A stretch of DNA of 64,000 nucleotides from Belnapia sp. F-4-1 (GTDB lineage: Bacteria > Pseudomonadota > Alphaproteobacteria > Acetobacterales > Acetobacteraceae), in contig NZ_KN676113.1 of the NCBI RefSeq assembly GCF_000802185.1, positions 5,216,028 to 5,280,027 on the forward strand, in the 5' to 3' direction. The translations under genes were made by a program, and so were the position numbers. The notes under the pieces were generated by a model. That model saw nothing but the letters and a program-made list of their open reading frames with translations. It had not been told where the DNA came from and searched no databases. This document shows positions 17,856 to 27,109 of the stretch, piece by piece. Each line of letters begins with the position of its first letter. Positions within the stretch are counted from its first letter, which is position 1.

Positions 17856-19364
17856 ATGGCCATCAGCGAAAAGGGGTTCCTGCTTGTCCGCGGCGCGCTG
17901 CTGGCCGATCCGGCACGGCGACGGGGCGCGCCGGCGGATGTGCTGATCGAGGACGGGGTGATCCGCGCGGTCGGCATCGGGCTCGCGGCGCCGGAGGGCA
18001 CGCCGGTCTTCGACGCCGCGGGGTTGCTGATGCATCCCGGCCTCGTCAACGCCCATACCCATGGCCATAGCGGCCTCTCCAAGGGGATGGGCGACCGGTG
18101 GACGCTGGAGCTGCTGCTCGCCGCCTCGCCCTGGATCGGCGGCGGGCGGAGCGTCGAGGACAAGAAGCTCACCACGCTGATCTGCGCCGCCGAGATGGTG
18201 GCGAAGGGCTGCACCGCGGCCTATGACCTCTACTACGAATTCCCCCTGCCCTCCCGCGACGGGCTGGATGCGGCGGCCGCGGCCTATGCCGAGGCGGGGA
18301 TGCGCGCGGTGATCGCGCCGATGGTCGCCGACCGGACCCTCTACGAGGCGATCCCCGGGCTGATGGACGCGCTGCCCGACGCCTTGCAAGGCCAGGCGGC
18401 GCGGCTGCGGGCGATGCCGGCCGAGCAGACGCTTGGCGCCATCGGCGAGGTTCTGAAGCACTGGCGCTGGTCGGGGCAGGACATCCGCCCCGCCGTCGCG
18501 CCGACCATCCCGCTGCATTGCGCCGACGAATTCCTCTGCGGCTGCGCCCGGCTGGCGCGCGAGCATGGCGTCGGCCTGCACAGCCATGTCGGCGAAAGCA
18601 AGGTGCAGGCGGTGGTGGGCCGGCAGCGATACGGGAAGACGCTGGTGGCGCATCTCGATGCGCTCGGGCTGCTCGGGCCGGATTTCACCGCGGCGCATGC
18701 CGTCTGGATGGATGACGACGACCTCAGGCGGATGGCCGACCACGGCGCCTCCATCGCGCACAACCCGGGCAGCAACATGCGGCTCGGCAACGGCATGTTC
18801 CCGCTGCGGCGGGCGCTCGATGCCGGCTGCAATGTCGGCATCGGCACCGACGGGGCGAGCAGCGCCGACAACCAGAACATGTACGAGGCGATGCGCTACG
18901 CCTCCATGCTGTCCAAGGTGCAGACGCCCGACCCGCGCCATTGGGCGACGAGCGACGAGGTGTACCGGGCGGCGACGGTCGGCTCGGCGCGGGCGCTGGG
19001 CTTCACCGACATCGGACTGATCGCGCCGGGCTACAAGGCGGACATCGTCTTCCTCGACCTCGGCAGCATCAACTGGGTGCCGCACCATTGGTCCACCAAC
19101 CAGATCGTCCACAGCGAGGATGGCGGCGGGGTGCGGCACGTGATGACGGGCGGCCGCCTGATCTTCCGCGACGGGCGGCATGCCGGGATCGACATGGCGC
19201 GGCTGGCGCGGGAGGCGGAGGCGGCGCGGGCGAGGCTCGAGGCGCTGAATGCCGAATGGCACGAGCTGTACCTCAAGCTCGAGCCGGTGGTGGCGAGCTT
19301 CTGCCCAGCCATCGCGGCGCAGCCCTACCACGCAAGGCGCTATCTGTGCGACGCGCCGGGCTGA
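17856..19364 (+). CDS. Amidohydrolase of the TrzN/AtzA/SsnA (cytosine deaminase-like) group
   Basis: A 502-residue metal-dependent hydrolase of subtype III. Metal ligands are visible: His 67 and His 69 in NAHTHGH, His 242 in LHSHVGES with Glu 247, His 281 in TAAHAVWM, and Asp 332 in [10 protein letters not shown]. The N- and C-terminal beta-sandwich parts, ending near GRLIFRDG, are complete. Such enzymes deaminate or dechlorinate heterocycles or cleave amidines and guanidines; the substrate here is unknown. The neighbouring SDR, SnoaL-like protein and Bug receptor suggest uptake and breakdown of an N-heterocyclic or amide compound. Confidence 0.9.
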   Translation: MAISEKGFLLVRGALLADPARRRGAPADVLIEDGVIRAVGIGLAAPEGTPVFDAAGLLMHPGLVNAHTHGHSGLSKGMGDRWTLELLLAASPWIGGGRSVEDKKLTTLICAAEMVAKGCTAAYDLYYEFPLPSRDGLDAAAAAYAEAGMRAVIAPMVADRTLYEAIPGLMDALPDALQGQAARLRAMPAEQTLGAIGEVLKHWRWSGQDIRPAVAPTIPLHCADEFLCGCARLAREHGVGLHSHVGESKVQAVVGRQRYGKTLVAHLDALGLLGPDFTAAHAVWMDDDDLRRMADHGASIAHNPGSNMRLGNGMFPLRRALDAGCNVGIGTDGASSADNQNMYEAMRYASMLSKVQTPDPRHWATSDEVYRAATVGSARALGFTDIGLIAPGYKADIVFLDLGSINWVPHHWSTNQIVHSEDGGGVRHVMTGGRLIFRDGRHAGIDMARLAREAEAARARLEALNAEWHELYLKLEPVVASFCPAIAAQPYHARRYLCDAPG

Positions 19365-19398
19365 TATCCTTCCCCGATCCGAACGGGAGGGACAGGGC

Positions 19399-19761
19399 AT
19401 GGACACGCAAGCCGTCGCGGCGGAGTTCGCCGCGCTGTGCAAGGCCGGCCGGTTCGAGGAGGCGGGCGAGCGCTTCTGGGCGGAGGAGGTCGTCAGCATC
19501 GAGCCAATGCAGGGTGAGATGGCCGTGCTCCGCGGCAAGGCCGCGGTGAAGGGCAAGGGCGAGTGGTGGTACGCCAATCACGAGATCCACAGCGCCGAAA
19601 CCCACGGCCCCTATGTGAACGACGACCAGTTCGCGCTCCGCTTCCACCTCGACGTCACCCAGAAGGCTTCCGGCCAGCGGATGCAGATGGAGGAGATCGG
19701 CCTCTACACGGTCCGCGAGGGCAAGGTGGTGGAGGAGCGCTTCCTCATCCGCATGGGATGA
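19399..19761 (+). CDS. SnoaL/NTF2-like protein
   Basis: A 120-residue NTF2-fold protein: an N-terminal helix with [27 protein letters not shown], then strands including [20 protein letters not shown] and a final EERFLIRMG. Proteins of this shape act as isomerases or as ligand-binding chaperones. GGGAGG precedes the ATG. It lies 34 nt after the amidohydrolase and 4 nt before an alternative start of the Bug receptor, consistent with one operon. Confidence 0.8.
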   Translation: MDTQAVAAEFAALCKAGRFEEAGERFWAEEVVSIEPMQGEMAVLRGKAAVKGKGEWWYANHEIHSAETHGPYVNDDQFALRFHLDVTQKASGQRMQMEEIGLYTVREGKVVEERFLIRMG

Positions 19762-19804
19762 GAGAATGGCACGGGATTGGCATGGCGGATGGAAACCTGC
19801 CTGG

Positions 19805-20785
19805 ATGAGCCGCATGCCCCTCCCCCGCCGTGCCCTGCTTGCCCTGCCCGCCCTGCTCGTCGGGCGGGCTGCCCCTGCGCAACCCGCCTGGCCCGAGCGG
19901 CCGATCCGCTGGGTGGTGAATTTCCCGCCCGGCGGGGCGGCGGACACGCTCTCGCGCATCCTCGCCGAGCAGGTCGGCACCGGGCTCGGCCAACCCATCG
20001 TCGTCGAGAACCGGCCGGGCGCCGGCGGGATGGTGGGTGCCGAGATCCTGGCCAAGGCGCGGGGCGACGCGCATCTGGTGATGATGTCGAGCGCGGCCTC
20101 CCACGGGATCGGGCCGGTGCTTTATCCCTCCGTCCCCTATGATCCGGTCGCGGATTTCACCCATGTCGCGCTGGTCGGCACCTTCCCGAGCGTGCTCGTC
20201 GTCAATCCGGGCGTGCCGGCGCAGAGCCTCGGCGAGTTCCTGGCCCTGGCGCGAGGGCGGCCGGGCGGGCTCGCCTTCGGCACCGGCGGCAACGGCACGA
20301 TGAATCACCTGACCGGCGTGCTGCTGGCCCGCGCCGCCGGGGTGGAGCTGACGCATGTGCCTTATCGCGGCTCGGCGCCGGCGCTGGCAGATGCGATGGG
20401 CGGGCAGATCCCGGCGGTGATGGAGAGCCTGCCGATCGCCCTGCCGCACCTCCGCGCCGGGCGGCTGCGCGCGCTGGCCACCAGCGAGCCAGGGCGGGAT
20501 GCCGCCCTGCCGGAGGTGCCGAGCTTCGCCGAGGCGGGCTTCCCGGCAGTGCAGAGCACCAACTGGTTCGGCTTCTCGACGACGGCCGGGCTGCCGCCGG
20601 CCGTCGCCGCGCGCTGGCAGGCGGCGATCGAGGCGGCGCTGGCGGATGCGCGAGTGCGGGAGCGCTTCGCCGGCATCGGCGTGATCCCCGGCCGGATGGG
20701 GCCGGCGGAGTACACCGCCCTCGTCAGCGGCGAGCAGGCGCGGTGGCGGCGGGTCATCGAGGAGGCCGGGGTGAAGCCCGACTGA
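19805..20785 (+). CDS. Tripartite tricarboxylate transporter receptor (Bug family)
   Basis: A 326-residue periplasmic receptor. The start at 19805 gives a normal signal peptide with paired Arg and a hydrophobic stretch ending at AQP. An upstream in-frame ATG at 19766, 4 nt after the SnoaL-like stop, would add 13 residues and cannot be excluded. Family marks: IRWVVNFPPGGAADTLSR, VENRPGAGGMVGAE and THVPYRGSAPALADAMGG. The ligand is unknown; the operon partners suggest it scavenges the substrate of the amidohydrolase. It faces the frameshifted RTX gene, with 14 bp between stops. Confidence 0.88.
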   Translation: MSRMPLPRRALLALPALLVGRAAPAQPAWPERPIRWVVNFPPGGAADTLSRILAEQVGTGLGQPIVVENRPGAGGMVGAEILAKARGDAHLVMMSSAASHGIGPVLYPSVPYDPVADFTHVALVGTFPSVLVVNPGVPAQSLGEFLALARGRPGGLAFGTGGNGTMNHLTGVLLARAAGVELTHVPYRGSAPALADAMGGQIPAVMESLPIALPHLRAGRLRALATSEPGRDAALPEVPSFAEAGFPAVQSTNWFGFSTTAGLPPAVAARWQAAIEAALADARVRERFAGIGVIPGRMGPAEYTALVSGEQARWRRVIEEAGVKPD

Positions 20786-20799
20786 CCCGCCGCCTGCCG

Positions 20800-21612
20800 G
20801 TCAGAGGATGAAGTCGCTGGCCTGCAGGACGTGGTGGCCGGCCAGTTCGATTTCATAGGTGGTCGGCTGCGGGGCATAGGCGAAGGGCACGTAGAACTGC
20901 ACGACCGTGTGGTCGCCCTCGGTCACCGCGCGGACCTGCATCGCGTCGTCTCCGGTGAAGTCTTTGGAGCCGAGGAAGACCGGCGCATGCGCCCCGTCGG
21001 TCCGGTTGGCATAGGCGTGCAGGTCGATCCGGTCCTGGTCCGGGCGAAATCGAGGATCACGTCGCGCGTCGCGGCATTGGTGCCGGTGTCGGAGGCGAAG
21101 ACGCCGGGGGCCGTGCGGAAGGCGAATTCGAAGACGTCGTGGCCCCGGCCGCCGGCCATCTCCTCGCGGCCGAGGTTGCCGATCAAGGTGTCGTTCCCTG
21201 TGCCGCCGATCAAGGTGTCGTTGCCGCCCTCGCCGTCGATGCGGTCCTGCCCTGCGCCGCCATCGAGCAGGTCGCCGAAGTCGCGCGCCGCGGTGATGGA
21301 GCCGCCCGCCCCGCTGGAGGCAAAGACGCCGGCGCCGTCGATGCTGTCGTTGCCGTCGCCGCCATGGACCGTGTCGGCCTGGTAGCCGGCGAAGATGGTG
21401 TCATTGCCGAGGCCGGCGAAGATCAGGTTGTTGCCACGGCCGGCCAAGTCGTCGCCGAAGCCGCCTTCGCGGCCGTTGCCGTAGATCAGGTCATGGCCGC
21501 CGCCGGCCAGGATGGTGTCGTTGCCGGCCAGCCCGTTCAGCGTTTCGGCCCGGAAAGTGCCGAAGAGGCGGTCAGCGGCGGCGGTTCCGGAATTCAGATT
21601 GAATGGCGACAT
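20800..21612 (-). pseudogene. RTX-type calcium-binding repeat protein with a frameshift
   Basis: The gene opens at an ATG at 21612 with GAGGAG upstream and encodes RTX nonapeptide-like units (GNDTILAGGGHD, GNDSIDGAG, GNDTLIGGTGNDTLIG). At the G-run 21042-21044 the frame changes: after RDVILDFA the reading goes into basic nonsense and stops at 20923. Reading on in the other frame gives PDQDRIDLHAY and continues to an RTX-style ending ASDFIL at 20800. One missing base in a C-run of the coding strand restores a single protein of about 270 residues. It is either a recent mutation, programmed slippage or an assembly error. No type I secretion genes lie nearby. Confidence 0.8.
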
Positions 21613-21679
21613 GGTAGCTCCTCTGGCGGCCGGGCGGGCAGGGTCTTCGCCGGTACTGCCACCGGCCGCCGGAGCGTTG

Positions 21680-21699
21680 AAGCATGCTAATACATGCTT
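21680..21699. promoter_or_regulatory. Perfect 7-bp inverted repeat in a divergent promoter region
   Basis: AAGCATG and CATGCTT flank a 6-nt spacer (CTAATA). It lies 68 bp upstream of the RTX start and 157 bp upstream of the secreted oxidoreductase start. The surrounding bases are AT-richer than the window average. The spacing and symmetry fit a dimeric regulator site, but no regulator is known for it. Confidence 0.45.
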
Positions 21700-21856
21700 A
21701 GAAAATCACGGTCGTCCGATAGATGTTTCCGGATACTTCATTCTGGATAGGCTGTCCGTATTGATCCGGCCCTGGCGCTGCTTCCGTGACGGCGCCGGCC
21801 GCATGGCAACCCGCGGCAGGGCCGCCCGTTCGGCCGGGACGCAAGGAGCCTCCTCC

Positions 21857-23104
21857 ATGGCCGATCATGACCTGCCGCGCCGCGGCCTCGTCCTAGCCGC
21901 CGCCGCGCTCGGAGCCGGCGGCGCCGGTTATCCCCCACCCTCGCCCATCGACAGCGGCCGCGTGGAGAACGGGCGGGTGCAATTCCCCGACTGGCGCGCG
22001 CCGGCCGACCCGCCCGGCGGCGCCGCCCCGCAGCCGCGGCCGCCGGGCGAACGGATCGGCTTTGCCGTGGTCGGCCTCGGCCGCATCTCGCTGGAGGAGG
22101 TGCTGCCCGCCTTCGCCGAATGCAAGGAGGCACGGCCGGTCGCCCTCGTCAGCGGCAGCCCGGAGAAGGCGCAGGTGGTTGCGGCCCAGCACGGCATCCC
22201 GGACACGGCCGTCCACGGCTATGGCGAGTTCGAGCGGCTGCGGGAGAACCCGGCGGTGCAGGCCGTCTACATCGCCCTGCCCAACGCCATGCACCGCGAG
22301 TTCACCGAGCGGGCCGCGGCCATCGGCCTCCATGTGCTCTGCGAGAAGCCGATGGCGAACAGCCTCGCCGACTGCCAGGCCATGACCGCCGCCTGCGAGC
22401 GCGCGGGCGTGCGGCTGATGATCGCCTATCGCTCGCAATACCAGCCGCATCACCGGGCGACGATCGCCCTGATCCGCAGCGGCGAGCTGGGGCGGCTGCG
22501 CTTCATCGAGGCGGCCAATACCCAGGCCAACGGGCCCGGGCCGCAATGGCGCTACAACCGGCAGATGGCCGGCGGCGGGGCGCTGCCGGATATCGGCCTC
22601 TACTGCCTGAACGCGGCACGCTACCTGACCGGAGAGGAGCCGGTGGAGGCCTTCGCCACCACCTACAGCCCGGCCGGGGACGCGCGCTTCGCTGAGGTGG
22701 AGGAAAGCATCGCCTTCCAGCTCCGCTTCCCCTCGGGCGTGATCGCCAACGCGCTGAGCAGCTACGGGACCTATGAGAACCGCAGTCTGCGGCTGCATTT
22801 CGAGCGGGGCAGCATCGAGATGCCGCACGCCTTCGCCTATCAGGGCCAGCGCCTCGTGGTGCAGCGCCGGGTCGGCGAGGTCGGGGCGGAGGAGGAGCGG
22901 ATCATCAAGCCGAAGAACCAGTTCGCGCAGGAGATCGACCACTTCGCCACCTGCGTGCGGGACGGAAGACGGCCGCATACGCCGGGCGAGGAGGGCGTGC
23001 AGGACCAGGCGCTGATGGAGGCGCTGTACCGCTCGGCGAAGGAGGGAAAGCCGATGCGGCTCGAGCCGCCGCCGGGGCCGACGCGAGGCTCCGATCCGGC
23101 CTGA
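21857..23104 (+). CDS. Secreted Gfo/Idh/MocA-family oxidoreductase (glucose-fructose oxidoreductase-like)
   Basis: A 415-residue oxidoreductase with a Rossmann fold: VGLGRI (72-77) and the catalytic-site motif CEKPMANS with Lys 164, followed by DIGLYCLNAARYL containing the active-site Asp/Tyr region. The first 24 residues contain paired Arg before a hydrophobic stretch (DLPRRGLVLAAAALGAGG), suggesting Tat export with cofactor bound, as in Zymomonas glucose-fructose oxidoreductase. The exact sugar or polyol is unknown. ATG 21857 is preceded by AAGGAG at about 9 nt. Confidence 0.85.
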   Translation: MADHDLPRRGLVLAAAALGAGGAGYPPPSPIDSGRVENGRVQFPDWRAPADPPGGAAPQPRPPGERIGFAVVGLGRISLEEVLPAFAECKEARPVALVSGSPEKAQVVAAQHGIPDTAVHGYGEFERLRENPAVQAVYIALPNAMHREFTERAAAIGLHVLCEKPMANSLADCQAMTAACERAGVRLMIAYRSQYQPHHRATIALIRSGELGRLRFIEAANTQANGPGPQWRYNRQMAGGGALPDIGLYCLNAARYLTGEEPVEAFATTYSPAGDARFAEVEESIAFQLRFPSGVIANALSSYGTYENRSLRLHFERGSIEMPHAFAYQGQRLVVQRRVGEVGAEEERIIKPKNQFAQEIDHFATCVRDGRRPHTPGEEGVQDQALMEALYRSAKEGKPMRLEPPPGPTRGSDPA

Positions 23105-23114
23105 GGAAGGGAAA

Positions 23115-23196
23115 TGGAGGGGGTTGGATTCGAACCAACGTAGGCGAAGCCAGCGGATTTACAGTCCGCCCCCTTTAGCCACTCGGGCACCCCTCC
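23115..23196 (-). tRNA. tRNA-Tyr (GUA)
   Basis: Read on the minus strand, a GGAGGGG acceptor strand (23196-23190) pairs with CCCCTCC (23122-23116), followed by discriminator A at 23115. The anticodon GTA is at 23162-23160 in CTGTAAA, the T-arm reads GGTTCGAATCC, and a long variable arm marks a class II tRNA, as expected for bacterial tRNA-Tyr. The CCA end is not encoded. It sits 10 bp after the oxidoreductase stop on the opposite strand. Confidence 0.97.
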
Positions 23197-23233
23197 GGGG
23201 AGCCGGGGGGATATCCGGCTTCACCCTGCCCTG

Positions 23234-23788
23234 TCAATGCGCCGGGGCCTCCCCGGGCGCCAGGAATTCGCCGAGCCAGGGAGCGCGCCAGCCCTCCATC
23301 CGCCAGGACAGGGCCTCTGCGCCGCCGAGGGCCGGGTCGGGCACGTCGATCCGCACCTCCCCCGCCTCGCCGAGGCCGCGGCGGAATGCGGAGCGGCCGG
23401 CCGCCTCCAGCCGCAGCGCGCTCGCCGGGCCGAACAGGCGGGCGATGCCGTCGCTCGGCTGGAAGGTGCCGGCGACCGTCATCCCGGCCGGCAGGTGGCG
23501 GGCGAGAAGAAAATTGTCCCCATCCCCGCCCCCGGCCAGCCGTAGGCCGAGGAAGGTGGTGCGGGGCCGGAGGCCGAGGGGTGGCGGCGCATCGGCCGGT
23601 CCCTCGGCGGCGCCGGCCTGGGCGATGGTGAGGTATTCGCCCTCCGCGCCCCAGCGGCAGAGGATCAGCCATTCGGCAAGCGGCAGGCCCTGGCGGTGCG
23701 GCGCGTCGTAGGGCGCCTCGGCGAGGCTCGCCCGCATCGCCATCACGAAGCCTTGCGGCACCATCGCCCGCGGCGGCACATGTCTCAC
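23234..23788 (-). CDS. Hypothetical protein coupled to methyltransferase
   Basis: A 184-residue protein starting with GTG at 23788 in a GTGA overlap with the methyltransferase stop. There is no signal peptide or membrane segment. It contains a central segment LGLRPRTTFLGLRLAGG and a C-terminal stretch ending in WLGEFLAPGEAPAH; no known family is recognised. Coding is supported by the overlap and by codon bias. It probably acts with the upstream methyltransferase. Confidence 0.65.
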   Translation of the reverse strand: MRHVPPRAMVPQGFVMAMRASLAEAPYDAPHRQGLPLAEWLILCRWGAEGEYLTIAQAGAAEGPADAPPPLGLRPRTTFLGLRLAGGGDGDNFLLARHLPAGMTVAGTFQPSDGIARLFGPASALRLEAAGRSAFRRGLGEAGEVRIDVPDPALGGAEALSWRMEGWRAPWLGEFLAPGEAPAH

Positions 23789-24807
23789 GCGCGCTCTCCC
23801 CTGCGGATGATCTCGAGCATCTGGGTCTCGTGGTGGCCGCCCTGGATCACCCGGCAGAGGGCGGTCTCGGCCGGCGGGATGCCATGGGCGAGGCGCATCA
23901 CCCCCGGCGCATCGCGGAGGAAGCGCACCCAATCGCAGCAGGCCTCCAGGTAGCCGGCATCGGCCATGTCACGGTCGGCATTCAGCACCACCAGCCGCCC
24001 GCCCGGCCGCAGCAGGGCGAAGCAGGCGGCGGTGACGGTATGGGCCAAGCGGTCGGTGAGGTCGTCGTAGAGCGTCGTCGCGTAGATCAGATCGAAGCCG
24101 CCGCGCGGCAGGGTGCCGTCGAAGGTCGCCTTCGGGCTGCGGTGCAGCGTCTCGATGCCGCGCGCGGCATGCTCCATCTGCACCATGGCGAGGGAGGCGG
24201 CGTCCTGGTCGAGGGCGACGAAGCGGCCGATCTGCCCGGCCTGCACGGCGCTGGAGAGTTCCGCCTCGCGCAGATGGCCGCAGCCGAGGGCGAGCACGTG
24301 CGGGTTGCGCCGCGTCTCGGCCACCTGGTCGATCCGCCCGGCGATGGTGGTGAGGCGGGCGCGGGCGGCGGCGGCGGCAGGCGCGGCGAGATCGCGGCGA
24401 AACAGGGTGAGGCCGAGGGCGCTGACCTGCTCGTTCTCCAGCGCCGCCTCGCCGCGATACAGCATGTCGAGCATCGGCGCGTCGCCGGCATAGCCGCGGG
24501 GCTTGCGGAAGCCGCGCCGGGCGAAGGGATTTTCGTGCAGCAGCGAAATCAGCGGATGGGTACGGAGCGCGGCGACGCTGCGCTGCCATGCGGCGGGGGC
24601 GGCGGTGTTGCGCAGCCAACGCAACCCGTCTGCCAATGCGTCCAGCACCGGCGCCGCCGGCTCTGCGCCCCGCAGCCGGACCAGCGCCTCGTCCAGCAGG
24701 TGGCGCGGGTCGGGCGGTGCGGAGGCCAGTGGGGCGGGCGCCGCCGGGCGGAAGGCCTGGGCGAGCGGGGCGCCCTTGGCGGAGGCCTGCATCGGCATAT
24801 GGGTCAT
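23785..24807 (-). CDS. Class I SAM-dependent methyltransferase (PhcB-like)
   Basis: A 340-residue protein. The N-terminal half includes HPLISLLHENPFARRGFRKPRGYAGDAPMLDMLY; the KPRGYAGD region resembles PhcB-type methyltransferases, which make 3-hydroxy fatty acid methyl esters used for cell-cell signalling. The C-terminal half has the SAM loop VLALGCGHLREAEL, an acidic residue in FVALDQDAAS, and FDLIYATTLYDDL followed by LLRPGGRLVVLNA. The substrate assignment is tentative. ATG 24807 is chosen, with GAGG upstream. Confidence 0.75.
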   Translation of the reverse strand: MTHMPMQASAKGAPLAQAFRPAAPAPLASAPPDPRHLLDEALVRLRGAEPAAPVLDALADGLRWLRNTAAPAAWQRSVAALRTHPLISLLHENPFARRGFRKPRGYAGDAPMLDMLYRGEAALENEQVSALGLTLFRRDLAAPAAAAARARLTTIAGRIDQVAETRRNPHVLALGCGHLREAELSSAVQAGQIGRFVALDQDAASLAMVQMEHAARGIETLHRSPKATFDGTLPRGGFDLIYATTLYDDLTDRLAHTVTAACFALLRPGGRLVVLNADRDMADAGYLEACCDWVRFLRDAPGVMRLAHGIPPAETALCRVIQGGHHETQMLEIIRRGERA

Positions 24808-24990
24808 GGTTGCCTCGCTACACTTCTGGGCCACCGATCAGCGGGGGTGGCCATCGCATGACCGGACCATGGCAGGGCCAGCGTGACCCCAGCGTGATTG
24901 CGCCTGCCGCTTCGCTGGGGTGGGAGAAATCACGCTAGGCTCACGCAGGCGCACGCAGCATGCCCGGGACGATGCGAGGGGAGGCCAGGG

Positions 24991-26658
24991 ATGACGGACA
25001 GCGGTTCTGGGGGGGGCTGCCCCTTCGGTGGCGCGGCGGGAAGCGGCATCCTCGGACCGCTGCCGGGCTTCCGCCACGTCTTCGGCCCGCCCGCGGCGGC
25101 GGAGCGCTTCCAGGTGGATGGCGAGGACCCGCGCAGCTCGCCCGCCGCGCTCGCCACGCTGCGGCGGCGGCTGCGCGGCCTCGCCACGCTGATGGGCACG
25201 CGGCCGCCGGGCGCCGCCGAGAATCCGAACCTGCCATCCGGCTATACCTATCTCGCCCAGCTCGCCGCGCATGACATGGTCTCGACCAGCCTGGCCTTCT
25301 GGTCGGCGGGTGGGCCCGATCCGGGCGTCGCCAACGTGCATGGCGCGCCGCTCCGCCTCAGGACGCTGTATGGCGGCGGGCCGGGCGCCTGCCCCCACGC
25401 CTTCGCCCCCGACGATGCGCGCGACCAGAACCGCAGCCGCTTCCGCCTATCGGCCCATGCCGGGGCGAAGGGCGATGCCTCCTGCTTCCGCGACATCGCG
25501 CGCGCGGCGACGCCGGGGACGCTCGGCAACCGCGGCGGCTTCGGCGGCGCCGGGCGGGGCGAGGCGCTGATCGCCGATTCGAGGAATGACCAGAGCGCGC
25601 CGCTCTCGCAGCTCACCTGCCTGTTCCAGATGCTGCACAACGCGCTGCTCGAGATGATCCCGAAGCCCGGGACGCTGCCGGCGCGCGCCCTGCGGGAGCG
25701 GACGGCGGCGCGCTTCGCCGTGGCGCGGGAGGCAACGACCCTCGTCTTCCGCCAGGTGCTGCGCCGCGACCTGCTGCCGCGGCTGCTCGACCCGGAGGTC
25801 CATGCGCTCTACGACAACCCGGCGCCCGAATGGCTGGAGCCGCAGCCGGAGCCCGGCCTGCCGTTGGAGTTCTCGCACGGCGCCTTCCGCTTCGGCCATG
25901 CGATGCTGCGCGACACCTACCGCATCGGCAGCTTCGATGATGCGACGCTCGCCGACCTGCTGCGGCAGAACTCCACGCGCGGGCCGAATTCCGTGCCGCT
26001 GACGCGGGACTGGCTGGTGCGCTGGTCGCAATTCTTCCAGATGCCGGGCAAGCCGGCGCCGAATCTCTCCATGACGCTCGGTCCGCGCTACACCGCGATG
26101 CTGATGGGCGACGGATTCTTCGACCCGATCGAGCCGGGCGACCCGGTGGGGGTCGCCTTCCGCGACCTGATGAGCGCCTCCCTCACCGGCATGCGCTCGG
26201 TGCGCGACCTCTGTGCGCGGGCGGCGGCGCTGCGGCCGGGGCTCGCCGCGCGGTCGGCGCTGCTGGCCGACCCGGCGGCACGGGAGGCGGCGCTCGCCGC
26301 CTGGATCGGGCGCGACAGCGCCGTCAGCCTGCTGACGCCGGAGGATGTCGCGGCGCTCGCCGCCGAGCCGCCCCTGCCCTTCTACATCCTGTTCGAGGCG
26401 GAGCACGAGGCGGGGGGCGAGCGGCTTGGCAGGCTGGGTTCGCTGCTGGTCGCCGAGACGGTCTATGGCGCGCTGGCGCGGGAGCGGCTGGCCTCCGAGG
26501 GCGAAGGCGACCTCGGCGCCGCCTTCGACCGGCTCTGCGCCGCCTGGCTTGGCGACACCCGCTTCCCTGATCCGCCGCTCGTCGAGGACATGCCGGGCCT
26601 GGTGACCTTCATCGCCCGAAGGCTCGGCCTGGAGGCGGCGGACCCCGCATTCATCTGA
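24991..26658 (+). CDS. Animal-type haem peroxidase (peroxinectin/cyclooxygenase superfamily)
   Basis: A 555-residue haem peroxidase. The probable distal His is His 94 in YLAQLAAHDMVS; the catalytic Arg region is ADSRNDQSAPLSQLTCLFQMLHNALLE (about 195-221); the probable proximal His is His 303 in FSHGAFRFGHAMLRDTY. There is no signal peptide, and the N-terminus is Gly/Ser rich. Bacterial members oxidise halides, phenols or fatty acids using H2O2. The start at 24991 has GGAGG about 7 nt upstream. A small gene of unknown family follows after 21 nt and is probably co-transcribed. Confidence 0.88.
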   Translation: MTDSGSGGGCPFGGAAGSGILGPLPGFRHVFGPPAAAERFQVDGEDPRSSPAALATLRRRLRGLATLMGTRPPGAAENPNLPSGYTYLAQLAAHDMVSTSLAFWSAGGPDPGVANVHGAPLRLRTLYGGGPGACPHAFAPDDARDQNRSRFRLSAHAGAKGDASCFRDIARAATPGTLGNRGGFGGAGRGEALIADSRNDQSAPLSQLTCLFQMLHNALLEMIPKPGTLPARALRERTAARFAVAREATTLVFRQVLRRDLLPRLLDPEVHALYDNPAPEWLEPQPEPGLPLEFSHGAFRFGHAMLRDTYRIGSFDDATLADLLRQNSTRGPNSVPLTRDWLVRWSQFFQMPGKPAPNLSMTLGPRYTAMLMGDGFFDPIEPGDPVGVAFRDLMSASLTGMRSVRDLCARAAALRPGLAARSALLADPAAREAALAAWIGRDSAVSLLTPEDVAALAAEPPLPFYILFEAEHEAGGERLGRLGSLLVAETVYGALARERLASEGEGDLGAAFDRLCAAWLGDTRFPDPPLVEDMPGLVTFIARRLGLEAADPAFI

Positions 26659-26679
26659 TTCCCACGAAGGAGACACGCG

Positions 26680-27102
26680 ATGGCCCTGGACCCGACCGAA
26701 CCCGTCAACATGACCCCGATAAACTACGAGAACTGGGGCAAGCTCATCAAAACCTGGGCAACCGGCGAGGACTATGTCAGAAACGGCCATGAATACCCGG
26801 TGCCGAAGACCCTCGATGAGGTGAAGCGGCAGCTGGCCGCGGCAAATACCGGGCTGACCCTGCCAGAGCGCATCCAGAAGCTGCAGGTCGTCGTCGGGCG
26901 GAGCGACACGCTGCTGCTGCGCCTGCCGCCGCCCGACCTGGTCAAGGCTTCGGAAAAGCGGCTGGCGAAGAAGGACTACGCTCTGCCGGGCTTCTACAAC
27001 GACCACTTCGGCGGCGTCGCACCAGTGCTGCCAGACAAGGATGCACGGATGAAATTCCATGCGCAGCGCATCGGCGACTACTCGATCGCCAACTGCCAGT
27101 AG
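26680..27102 (+). CDS. Hypothetical protein partnered with haem peroxidase
   Basis: A 140-residue soluble protein, 21 nt after the peroxidase, with AAGGAG before the ATG. It is moderately charged, with GYxNH-like and PGFYNDHFGG segments, a Leu-rich run LLLRLPPPDLVKA, one terminal Cys, and a predicted helical middle. Its base composition is less GC-extreme than its neighbours. No family recognised. The tight spacing suggests a partner, substrate or maturation factor of the peroxidase. Confidence 0.7.
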   Translation: MALDPTEPVNMTPINYENWGKLIKTWATGEDYVRNGHEYPVPKTLDEVKRQLAAANTGLTLPERIQKLQVVVGRSDTLLLRLPPPDLVKASEKRLAKKDYALPGFYNDHFGGVAPVLPDKDARMKFHAQRIGDYSIANCQ

Positions 27103-27109
27103 CGCCGGC

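Noticed and set aside
22840-23190. Minus-strand open frame covering tRNA-Tyr with the peptide MPEWLKGADCKSAG
   Set aside because: This is the usual false protein produced by translating a class II tRNA gene.
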